Positions 25,681-33,902 of a stretch of DNA of 41,844 nucleotides are shown here, one piece after another; positions within the stretch are counted from its first letter, which is position 1; every line of letters starts with the position of its first letter. The translations under genes and the position numbers were made by a program. The notes under the pieces are model-generated. The model was not told the DNA's origin, made no database searches, and worked only from the letters and a program-made list of their open reading frames with translations. The DNA comes from Phycicoccus flavus (GTDB lineage Bacteria > Actinomycetota > Actinomycetes > Actinomycetales > Dermatophilaceae): positions 1 through 41,844 of the forward strand of contig NZ_SAYU02000037.1 of NCBI RefSeq assembly GCF_004025965.2, read 5' to 3'.

Positions 25681-26139
25681 GCCTCTGGCCTCTCCCCCGT
25701 CCGTCCCTCGTGTCCAGGCTCGGTGTCCGCCACGGTCGCGGGCCGAAGGCCGCGAACCCGTGGACGACGCCCCATCCGCCGCGCCTCTGTGGATATCCAG
25801 CCAATAGGACAGGCGCCCTCGGGCGAGCCCGCCACCGGCTGCGTCGCCGCCCACCCGCTCGGGCGACCGTCCGCCCGGCCACGAGTCACTTTCGATCGGC
25901 GAAACGCAGCCAAGACCTCTTTCACACCTCCTAAAGACCGATCACCCCACCCCGATGGACATCCCCGACAAACGATTCGACAGCCGCTGCTAGGTACGAC
26001 CGACGCACCCGCACCGACCACGCCGCTCCCGACGCCCGGAATCCCAGAACCACCGTCAGCCGCACACCTCATGCATTCCCGGTCGTTGAATCCGCAACGA
26101 CATGTCCACCGGCGATGACCCGACCGCCTTTCGGCTGGC
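25681..26139. promoter_or_regulatory. Non-coding region before the relaxase gene; oriT candidate
   Basis: No gene is seen in these 459 bases between divergent genes. An imperfect inverted repeat with arms of about 15 bases lies at 25730-25763 (CCACGG-TCGCGGGCC around GAA, then GGCCGCGA-ACCCGTGG). A less G+C-rich tract follows at about 25890-26000, with CGATCGG near 25892 and CCGATC near 25939. The position directly upstream of a MobF relaxase makes it the best place for oriT and for the relaxase promoter, but no nick site can be assigned. Confidence 0.4.
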
Positions 26140-29100
26140 GTGACGATGAGCCTGCACAAGCTCAGCGCCGGGACCGGGTACACGTACCTGACCCGGCAGG
26201 TCGCCGCGCACGACCGGACCACCGGCCCCCGCACCTCACTGGCGGACTACTACACCGAGAAGGGCGAGACCCCGGGCCGGTGGGTCGGGTCCGGCCTGGT
26301 CGGAGTTGCCGGCATCCAGGCGGGGGACGAGGTGACCGCGGCCCAGATGCAGGCGCTGTTCGGGGCGGGGCTGCACCCGCTCGCCGAGCAGCTCAAGAAT
26401 CGCCTCGAGGGGCCGGACCTGACCGAGCGGGACTACCGGGCGGCCGGCCGGCTCGGCACCCCGTACAAGGTGTACGCCGGCGACGTCACCACCTTCCAGG
26501 TCGAGGTCGCCCGACGGATCGAGGACCACGCCGCCGCCCTCGGTCATCCGCGGGACTACCCGGTCGAGCACGACGCCAAGGCCCGCATCCGGACCGCGGT
26601 CGCGACCGAACTGTTCACGCACCAGCACGGCCGGGCGCCGTCCGGGGCGCGCGAGCTGGCCGCCGCGGTCGCCCGCTACTCCCGGCCGCGGACCCGCGCG
26701 GTCGGCGGTTACGACCTGACCTTCTCCCCCGTCAAGTCCGTCTCCGCCCTGTGGGCGATCGCTCCGCGTGCGGTCGCGGCGGAGATCGAGCGCGCCCATC
26801 ACGACGCGGTCCGCGACGCCCTGACCTACCTCGAGACGCACGCGCTGTTCACGCGGGAGGGCACCGATGGGGTGCGTCAGGTCGAGACCACCGGGCTGGT
26901 CGCGGCCGCGTTCACCCACCGCGACTCCCGCGCCGGCGACCCCGACTTCCACACCCACGTCGCCGTCGCCAACAAGGTCCAAGCACGGACGTCCGGTTCG
27001 TGGCTGGCCATCGACGGGCGGGTCCTGTTCAAGGCCCACGTGTCCGCGTCCGAGACCTACAACACCACCCTCGAGCTCCACCTCCGGGCTCGGCTCGGAC
27101 TCCGGTTCACCGCACGCCCCGGCACCAGCCGAGGGGCGCGGCCGGTTCGCGAGATCGTCGGCGTCGACCCCGCCCTGCTGGCTCGCTGGTCGACCCGACG
27201 CGCGTCGATCGAGACCCGCCGCGGCGAGCTCGCGACCCGCTTCCAGCGCGACCACGGCCGGCCCCCGACCCCGGTCGAGGCCATCCATCTCGCCCAGCAG
27301 GCCACCCTGGAGACCCGCGACGCCAAGCACGAACCCCGATCCCTCGCGGAGCAGCGCACGTCGTGGCGGGCCGAGGCCGAGCAGGTCCTCGGCGAGCCCA
27401 GCGGGGTGGCCACGATGCTCCGGACAGTCCTCAGTCCGAAGCGTTCAGCCCCATCAGCGGTGGTCGACTCTGCGTGGGTCGACCGCACCGCTGAGGCGGT
27501 GCTGGCGCAGGTGCAGGCGCGACGCTCCACCTGGCAGGTCTGGCACGTCCGGGCCGAGGCCCACCGTCACCTCCGCGACGCCGACCTTGCGGCGGCCGGC
27601 GTCGACGCCGTCGTCGGACTGGTCACCGACGCCGCGTTGGCCGCGTCGATCCGGCTGACCGCGGGCGGTGACGGGATCGCCGAACCGGAGTCGCTGCGCC
27701 GCAGCGACGGCTCCAGCGTCTACGAGGTCGCCGGCTCCACCGTGTACTCCTCGGCTGCGGTCCTGGCCGCCGAGCAGCGGATCGTCACCGCCGCCGGCAC
27801 CGCCGGCCGGCACCCAGCAAGCGAGCAGGCGGTGACCCTCGCGCTGCTCGAACAGGCCGCCAACGGCACCCCCTTGAACGCCGGCCAGGTCGCCCTCGTC
27901 CGGGGCATGGCCACCTCCGGCGCCCGGGTCCAATTGGCGATCGCGCCGGCCGGGTCCGGGAAGACCACCGCCATGCGGGCCCTGACCGCGGCCTGGGTCG
28001 AGGACGGCGGCACCGTCATCGGCCTGGCCCCCTCCGCCGCCGCGGCCGCGGTCCTGCGCGAGCACACCGGCGCCCCCACCGACACCCTCGCCAAGCTCAC
28101 CTGGACCCTCGACCACCCCGACCACGAGCAACCCGACTGGGTCACCGGCATCAACGAGCGCACGCTCGTGGTCATCGACGAGGCCGGGATGGCCGACACC
28201 CTCTCCCTCGACACCACCATCCGCTTCGTCCTCACCAAAGGCGGGCAGGTCCGGCTGATTGGTGATACCCACCAGCTCGCCGCCATCGGCGCCGGCGGCG
28301 TCCTGCGCGACATCGCCCACACCCATGGCGCGCTCCATCTGTCGGAACTGATGCGGTTCACCGACCCCGCCGAAGGCGCCGCCTCCCTCGCCCTGCGCGA
28401 CGGGCTCCCCGAGGCGCTCGGGTTCTACCTCGACCACCACCGCATCCACGTCGGAGACCTGGCCACCACCACCGAGGACGCGTTCACCGCGTGGGCCGCC
28501 GACCTCGACGCCGGCCGCGACACCCTCATGCTCGCCCCCACCCGCGACCTCGCCACCGCCCTCAACCAACGCGCCCAACACCACCACCACGCCGGCAGCC
28601 CCACCGGCCACGGCACACCGCTCGCCGACGGCGCGGTCGGGCACGTCGGGGACACCGTCATCACCCGCCGCAACGACCGCCGGCTACGACTGTCGAGCAC
28701 CGACTGGGTGAAGAACGGCGACCGCTGGACCATCATTGCCGTCCGCGACGACGGAGCCCTGACCGTCGCCCACACCCGAACTCGCCGCCGGGTCACTCTT
28801 CCCGGCGACTACGTGCGCGACTTCGTCGAGCTCGGGTACGCCACCACCATCCACGGCGCCCAAGGCGTCTCTGTCGACACCCTCCACGGCCTGGCCACCG
28901 GCGCCGAGTTCCGGCAACAGCTCTACACGATGCTCACCCGCGGCGCCTACGCCAACCACCTATACCTCCAGACCGTCGGCGACGGAGACCCCCACGGCGT
29001 CATCCGCCCCGAGACCACCCACCCCCTCACCGCCACCGACATCCTCGAAGGCGTCCTCGCCCGCGACGACTCGCCCCGCTCCGCCACCACCCTCCAGCGC

Positions 29101-31599
29101 GAAGCCGTTCTCCTCGGACCGCGGTTGCACGCCGCGACGGGGCGCTATCTCGACGCCCTCCACCACGCCGCCACCAACCACCTCGGCGCTGCCGGAGTCG
29201 CTAGCCTCGAGAAGGCCGCCGACCGGCTCGTCCCCGGCATCGGTGAGGACCCAGCCTGGCCCACCCTGCGCGCCCACCTCACCCTCCTGGCCGCCACTGG
29301 CACCGACCCCGTCCACGCGCTGACTGATGCCGCGCAGGTGCGGGAGCTCGACACCGCCGGCGACCGCGCCGCCGTCCTCGGCTGGCGCCTGGACGACACC
29401 GGCCTCCGCAACACCGGCCCCGGACCACTGCCGTGGCTCCCCGCCATCCCCGAGACGCTCGCCCGTGACCCCCACTGGGGTAGCTACCTGGCGGCGCGGC
29501 GCGACCTCGTCACCCACCTCGCGGACCAGGTCCGCGAGGCCGCCGGTGCCGGCGACCCGGCGGCGCCGTCCTGGTGGCCCGACACAGCCAGCCAAGGTGA
29601 CCGAGAGCTGCGGGCGGACCTGGCCGTGTGGCGCGCCGCGACTGGCGTCCCCGAGACCGACCACCGCCCCACCGGGCCCCGCCACCTCGCCAAAGTACCC
29701 GCCCTCTGGCAGCGCGCCCTCGACACCAGACTCGGCACCGGCTCCCCCGCCCTCGCCGAATGGGGCACCCTCCTGCACTCGCTCGCCCCCGCGGTCCGCG
29801 GCGACGACTTCACCCCCCACCTGGCGCAGCGGCTCGCCGCGATCCACCGCACCGGCATCGACGCCGCCGCCCTCCTCCGGACCGCCGGTGGCGCGCCGCT
29901 CCCGGACGACCACGCCGCCTCCGCCCTGTGGTGGCGTATCAGCCGCCACCTCTCCCCCGCCGTCGCCCACCATCTCGACACCAGCACCACCCTCTCCACC
30001 GACGGCACCGACCGCCTCACCCGGCACCTTCACGCTGACCACGCGGCCACGCTGCGGCGGAGCTCGTGGTGGCCCGCGCTCGTCGCCACCGTCGACCACG
30101 CCCTCGCCCGCGGCACCCGCCTCACGGACCTTCAGGCCATGGCCGCCGACACCGCCACCCTCGACGACTGGATCGATCCCTGCCAGGCCCTCACCTGGCG
30201 GATCAGCCTCCTGACGGACCCACCCGCCGACGACACCCCACCAGGACCGGAGGACCTCACCGACCGCGAGCGCGACGACGCCTGGACCCCGCCAGAACCA
30301 CCGGATTGCGACCCTCCCGACATCGGGATCGACGTGACCGGAGCCGCCAGTGAGGACGTCGAGGCACGGCTCGTCGCAGCCGCACTCGTCCGAGCCACCA
30401 TGGGCGTCCTGCCGCCCTCCGACGCCGAGATCGAACAGATGGTCGCCCACGCGGCCGCCTGGGACGACGCACCCTTCTCCCCCGCCCGTGCCGCCCAGAT
30501 CAACACCGTCGCCGCCGACTACTACGCCCGCCTCCTCGACACCGGCTGGGCCGGCGACTACCTGCGCGGCCGGCTCCGCACCGCCGCCCCGCCCGGTCGT
30601 GCCGGGTACGCCCCACCCGGATGGACCCACCTCACCGACCACCTCCACCGTGAAGGCGTCACCGACGAGGAGCTCCTCGCCATCGGCCTCGCCACCCGCG
30701 CCCGGACCGGACGCCTCATCGACCGTTTCCGGGACCGGCTCGTGCTGCCCATCGACTGCGACGGCATCACCGTCGGGTTCGTCGGCCGCCGCCACCCCAA
30801 CCATGGCGACGAGCACGGGCCGAAGTACCTCAACACCCCCACCACTGTCCTGTTCCACAAGAGCCAGGTGCTCTACGGAATGGACCACGACGCCCTGGGC
30901 GGCGGGGCAGTCCCCGTCCTGGTCGAAGGACCCCTCGACGCCCTCGCCATCACCTCCGCCACCCACGGCCGCCACCTCGGCCTCGCGCCGCTCGGCACTG
31001 CGCTCACCCAGACCCAAGCCCGAACTATCGCCGCACGCCATCGCGGGCCCATCGTCGCGTTCGACAACGACACCGCCGGCCGAGCAGCCATGGAACGCGC
31101 ATACTGGCTCCTCGCTCAGCACACCACAACGCCGCGCACCATCACCCTGCCGGACGGCACAGACCCCGCGTCACTAATGCATGACGCGGGCCCCGCCGCA
31201 CTCTCCCGGGCCGTCGATCGCTCCCACTCGCTCACCGATGTGCTCACGGCGCGCGCTCTCCCCGTCGAGGTCAGGGCGGCCATCATCGCCGCCGGAGACT
31301 CCGCGTTGTGGCACCCACGGGCGGAACAGCTCGCTGCGTCCCACAACATCGCGCTACTTGAGGTTCGAGCCGAACTTGCTCAGGCCGTCGAGCGCTGGAA
31401 CACCTCCCCTACCGCGGTAGCCAGTGAGCAGCTGCTGACCGTGTCCGAGGCTCAGGGCCGACGCAATGAGCGAAGGAAAGGCCCTGCCGTAGAACGCTCC
31501 CGCAGCGGAGCACCTCGCATGGCGACGTACTCCTCGCACCCACACCCGAGGCCAATTTCCCGCCGGCCACTCCGCCAAGACAGGCCCGCGGCTCGATGA
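26140..31599 (+). CDS. traA: MobF relaxase-helicase fused to a TOPRIM primase-like domain
   Basis: An 1819-residue conjugative relaxase. The N-terminal TrwC/TraI-type domain has YTYLTRQ (candidate nucleophile tyrosines Y14/Y16), GGYDLTFSPVKSVS (189-202) and the three-His metal site in FTHRDS...FHTHVA (H260, H271, H273). An SF1 helicase follows: Walker A AGSGKTT (about 606-612), VVIDEAGM (about 677-684), LIGDTHQLAAIG and HGAQGVSVDT (about 904-913). After a long linker the C terminus (about 1500-1680) resembles DnaG: LVLPI...GFVGRR, then TOPRIM motifs LVEGPLDALAI (about 1594-1604) and AFDNDTAGRAA. It nicks oriT, pilots and unwinds the strand, and may prime second-strand synthesis. The start is GTG 26140 or ATG 26146, with no strong Shine-Dalgarno. 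Confidence 0.93.
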   Translation: MTMSLHKLSAGTGYTYLTRQVAAHDRTTGPRTSLADYYTEKGETPGRWVGSGLVGVAGIQAGDEVTAAQMQALFGAGLHPLAEQLKNRLEGPDLTERDYRAAGRLGTPYKVYAGDVTTFQVEVARRIEDHAAALGHPRDYPVEHDAKARIRTAVATELFTHQHGRAPSGARELAAAVARYSRPRTRAVGGYDLTFSPVKSVSALWAIAPRAVAAEIERAHHDAVRDALTYLETHALFTREGTDGVRQVETTGLVAAAFTHRDSRAGDPDFHTHVAVANKVQARTSGSWLAIDGRVLFKAHVSASETYNTTLELHLRARLGLRFTARPGTSRGARPVREIVGVDPALLARWSTRRASIETRRGELATRFQRDHGRPPTPVEAIHLAQQATLETRDAKHEPRSLAEQRTSWRAEAEQVLGEPSGVATMLRTVLSPKRSAPSAVVDSAWVDRTAEAVLAQVQARRSTWQVWHVRAEAHRHLRDADLAAAGVDAVVGLVTDAALAASIRLTAGGDGIAEPESLRRSDGSSVYEVAGSTVYSSAAVLAAEQRIVTAAGTAGRHPASEQAVTLALLEQAANGTPLNAGQVALVRGMATSGARVQLAIAPAGSGKTTAMRALTAAWVEDGGTVIGLAPSAAAAAVLREHTGAPTDTLAKLTWTLDHPDHEQPDWVTGINERTLVVIDEAGMADTLSLDTTIRFVLTKGGQVRLIGDTHQLAAIGAGGVLRDIAHTHGALHLSELMRFTDPAEGAASLALRDGLPEALGFYLDHHRIHVGDLATTTEDAFTAWAADLDAGRDTLMLAPTRDLATALNQRAQHHHHAGSPTGHGTPLADGAVGHVGDTVITRRNDRRLRLSSTDWVKNGDRWTIIAVRDDGALTVAHTRTRRRVTLPGDYVRDFVELGYATTIHGAQGVSVDTLHGLATGAEFRQQLYTMLTRGAYANHLYLQTVGDGDPHGVIRPETTHPLTATDILEGVLARDDSPRSATTLQREAVLLGPRLHAATGRYLDALHHAATNHLGAAGVASLEKAADRLVPGIGEDPAWPTLRAHLTLLAATGTDPVHALTDAAQVRELDTAGDRAAVLGWRLDDTGLRNTGPGPLPWLPAIPETLARDPHWGSYLAARRDLVTHLADQVREAAGAGDPAAPSWWPDTASQGDRELRADLAVWRAATGVPETDHRPTGPRHLAKVPALWQRALDTRLGTGSPALAEWGTLLHSLAPAVRGDDFTPHLAQRLAAIHRTGIDAAALLRTAGGAPLPDDHAASALWWRISRHLSPAVAHHLDTSTTLSTDGTDRLTRHLHADHAATLRRSSWWPALVATVDHALARGTRLTDLQAMAADTATLDDWIDPCQALTWRISLLTDPPADDTPPGPEDLTDRERDDAWTPPEPPDCDPPDIGIDVTGAASEDVEARLVAAALVRATMGVLPPSDAEIEQMVAHAAAWDDAPFSPARAAQINTVAADYYARLLDTGWAGDYLRGRLRTAAPPGRAGYAPPGWTHLTDHLHREGVTDEELLAIGLATRARTGRLIDRFRDRLVLPIDCDGITVGFVGRRHPNHGDEHGPKYLNTPTTVLFHKSQVLYGMDHDALGGGAVPVLVEGPLDALAITSATHGRHLGLAPLGTALTQTQARTIAARHRGPIVAFDNDTAGRAAMERAYWLLAQHTTTPRTITLPDGTDPASLMHDAGPAALSRAVDRSHSLTDVLTARALPVEVRAAIIAAGDSALWHPRAEQLAASHNIALLEVRAELAQAVERWNTSPTAVASEQLLTVSEAQGRRNERRKGPAVERSRSGAPRMATYSSHPHPRPISRRPLRQDRPAAR

Positions 31600-31819
31600 T
31601 GAACCGCCCCGGCGAGTCCGCAGACTCTGGCGTGCCCGGTTCGGCCGGGGCTCGCTGGCTGTTGGTCCACCGGCGCGGCAGGAGTGTGACGCGCGGCGAC
31701 CCAGGCCGCCACGTATGTCAGACGGGGGATGCCGCCCGGTTGCGGCCAGTTCGAGCGAACGGCGGCGTGACCGGGCAGAATGCGCAGAGGCCAGGGGTCG
31801 ATGGGTTCCAAAGGGGTGG
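31600..31819. promoter_or_regulatory. Intergenic region before the helicase-DarT-ARH cassette
   Basis: This 220-base gap must hold the promoter of the three-gene cassette unless it is read through from the relaxase gene. A TTGCGG near 31740 and CAGAAT near 31776 are weak promoter candidates. AAGGGG lies just before the helicase start. Nothing else is evident. Confidence 0.3.
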
Positions 31820-33226
31820 ATGCGGGTGAAGGTTCTTCGGCAGATCAGGCCGACGCCGGAGCAATTAACGGTGATCAACAGGCAAGCCAAGGGGGTGCTG
31901 GTGGTGCGCGGGGCCGCCGGGTCGGGCAAGACGACCACGGCCCTGTATCGGCTCAAGCAGACGGTCCGATACTGGCAACGTCGGGTCCGGGACGGGCACA
32001 TGCTGGGCCCGGTGCGGGTGCTGGTCCTGACGTACAACCGCACCCTGCGTGGCTACATCGAGGAGCTGGCCCGAGCCGACATCACCGGGACGGACGTCCA
32101 GCTGACCATCGCGACGTTCGGCAAGTGGGCCACCTCGAGCCTGCCGGCCCACACGCTGGTCCGGGACAACGCCAAGGCAGTCAAGCTGCGCGAGCTGGGG
32201 AAGGGGCTGGGACTGGAGGAGGCGTTCCTGCGCAGCGAGGTCGACTACGTGCTGGGCCGGTTCCGCACCACGGAACTGGAGTCGTACCTGACCTGTGAGC
32301 GCGCTGGCCGCGGTGCGACCCCACGGGTGGCGCAGGCCACCCGGCGCCGGCTGCTGGACGAGGTTATATACCCCTACGCCCAATGGAAGGCCGACAAGGG
32401 GACGCACGACTGGCCAGACCTGGCCAACGAGATGGTTGATCAGACCCCAGCCGGAAAGTACCACGTCGTGGTGGTCGACGAGGCGCAGGACTTCTCCGCC
32501 AACCAGGTCCGTGCCGTGCTGGCCCATCTGGCAGCCGACCACTCGGTTACCTTCGTCACGGACGGGGCGCAGCGCATCTATCCACAACGGTTCACCTGGA
32601 CCGAGGTCGGTCTCACCGTAGGCCCGTCCAACAGCAAGCAGTTGTCCCAGAACTTCCGCAACACCCGGCAGATCGCCGCCTTCGCCGCCTCCCTGCTGAC
32701 ACAGGTGGAAGTGACCGACGACTCGGCGATTCCCGACCTGACAACGTGCACCGCGAATGGCCCCAGGCCCGTCCTGGTCGCTGGCAGGTTCAGCGCCCAG
32801 ATGGACCACGTGATCGCGTTCATCAAGCAACTGGACCCTGACGCGCAGGAGTCGGTGGCCATCCTGCACGCCAAGGGGTGGGACTGGTTCGACTACGTCA
32901 AGCGACGGCTGGTGTCGGCCGGGTTGGCTTACGTCGAGATCACACGGCAGTCCGAGTGGCCGTCGGGCCCGGAGCAGATCGCCCTGTCGACGATGCACTC
33001 GGTCAAGGGGTTGGAGTTCGACCACGTCATCATCGTCGGCCTCAACGAGGAGACGATGCCCCACGGAGCCGAGGCCGGCGACAGCGAACGGGACGCCCAC
33101 CTGAGGCTACTGGCGATGGCGGCGGGACGGGCCCGGAGCACGCTGCGGGTGACGTACAAGCCCGACGAGGCCAGCGACCTAATCGCGTGCATCGACCCCG
33201 CCACCTACGACCAGGTCACCCAGTGA
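31820..33226 (+). CDS. Compact UvrD/Rep-like SF1 helicase
   Basis: A 468-residue SF1A helicase-like ATPase. Motifs: I GAAGSGKT (31-38), Ia VLVLTYN, II VVDEAQDFS (DEAQD at about 220-224), III FVTDGAQRIY, IV QNFRNTRQ (about 277-284), V STMHSVKGLEFDHVII (about 390-406), and a C-terminal AAGRARSTLRV with the motif VI Arg. It is much shorter than UvrD or PcrA (about 700 residues), so the 1B/2B insertions are reduced, as in many accessory defence helicases. ATG 31820 lies right behind AAGGGG (GTG 31826 is an alternative). Its TGA overlaps the GTG of the DarT-like gene, so it belongs to the same functional unit. Confidence 0.88.
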   Translation: MRVKVLRQIRPTPEQLTVINRQAKGVLVVRGAAGSGKTTTALYRLKQTVRYWQRRVRDGHMLGPVRVLVLTYNRTLRGYIEELARADITGTDVQLTIATFGKWATSSLPAHTLVRDNAKAVKLRELGKGLGLEEAFLRSEVDYVLGRFRTTELESYLTCERAGRGATPRVAQATRRRLLDEVIYPYAQWKADKGTHDWPDLANEMVDQTPAGKYHVVVVDEAQDFSANQVRAVLAHLAADHSVTFVTDGAQRIYPQRFTWTEVGLTVGPSNSKQLSQNFRNTRQIAAFAASLLTQVEVTDDSAIPDLTTCTANGPRPVLVAGRFSAQMDHVIAFIKQLDPDAQESVAILHAKGWDWFDYVKRRLVSAGLAYVEITRQSEWPSGPEQIALSTMHSVKGLEFDHVIIVGLNEETMPHGAEAGDSERDAHLRLLAMAAGRARSTLRVTYKPDEASDLIACIDPATYDQVTQ

Positions 33227-33882
33227 GCGCAGACCAGGCCCCGGACGGCCGGTTCGCGGTCGAGCTCACCCGCCGCGGGATCGAAGATGTCCTGCACTTC
33301 ACCACCAGCCACGGCCTGCTAGGGATCCTGACCCTACGCGAGCTGCGGGCCCGGGCCCATCTGGCCAGCGACGACTACCTGGAGCACGTGTACCGGCCCA
33401 ACGCCGCGAGCCGGTACGAGGCACCCGTGTACTGGCGGTACGTGAACATGTCGGTCACCGACGTCAACGGCCGCTTCTTCGGGATCAGCCAGCGATGGCA
33501 TGCCCGCGAGGACGGGCTGTTCTGGGCGATCTTGCACTTCGACCCGGCCATCCTGGCCCACCCTGACGTGTTGTTCTCCCCCGGGAACATGGGCTATCAG
33601 GGCATGACACCGGCAGCTGGCTTCGACGGGTTCACGTCCTTGTTCGCCGGCCGTGTGCCTTACGGGTATGGCAAGACCGTCACGCGCCCTGCGGACCGGT
33701 CGGTCGGCCTGCCGACGAACCCGCAAGCGGAGGTGCTCTACCCCGACCAGGTGTCGACAGAGTTCCTGACCAGGGTGACGGTGGCCGATGATGACTTCGC
33801 GGCATCGGTCGAAGCCATTGTCGGGGCCATCGACCATCCTGAGGTAGACGTGGTGGTTGACTCCGACCTGTTCCGACGGTGA
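33223..33882 (+). CDS. DarT-like (DUF4433) ADP-ribosyltransferase
   Basis: A 219-residue protein of DarT type. The N-terminal VLHFTTSHGLLGILTLREL matches the NAD-binding HFT segment and helix. WRYVNMSVTDVNGRFF and FWAILHFDPAIL are followed by DVLFSPGNM (the family's wVVL.idp.iL...vFs..Na pattern). NPQAEVLYP carries the candidate catalytic glutamate E170. DarT enzymes transfer ADP-ribose from NAD to thymidine in single-stranded DNA, which is toxic and blocks phage replication. The gene starts at GTG in a GTGA overlap with the helicase and ends overlapping or abutting the ADP-ribosylglycohydrolase gene. Another nucleic acid or protein target cannot be excluded. Confidence 0.75.
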   Translation: MSADQAPDGRFAVELTRRGIEDVLHFTTSHGLLGILTLRELRARAHLASDDYLEHVYRPNAASRYEAPVYWRYVNMSVTDVNGRFFGISQRWHAREDGLFWAILHFDPAILAHPDVLFSPGNMGYQGMTPAAGFDGFTSLFAGRVPYGYGKTVTRPADRSVGLPTNPQAEVLYPDQVSTEFLTRVTVADDDFAASVEAIVGAIDHPEVDVVVDSDLFRR

Positions 33883-33902
33883 TGCCAAAGCAAGGAGGCG
33901 GC

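Noticed and set aside
20315-26139. Plasmid-type replication initiator within the conjugation region
   Set aside because: No Rep motif (RepA, RepSA, rolling-circle HUH or DnaA-like) was seen in any gene here; the repeated-HTH protein is better read as a regulator.
26102-26143. Tiny leader ORF (MSTGDDPTAFRLA) overlapping the relaxase GTG as GTGA
   Set aside because: No ribosome binding site and only 13 codons; the overlap is likely by chance, though coupled initiation cannot be excluded.
28960-31122. Long minus-strand open frame opposite the relaxase gene
   Set aside because: High G+C DNA keeps antisense frames open. The translation is Gly/Val/Glu-rich low complexity without domains, while the plus strand encodes clear helicase and TOPRIM motifs.
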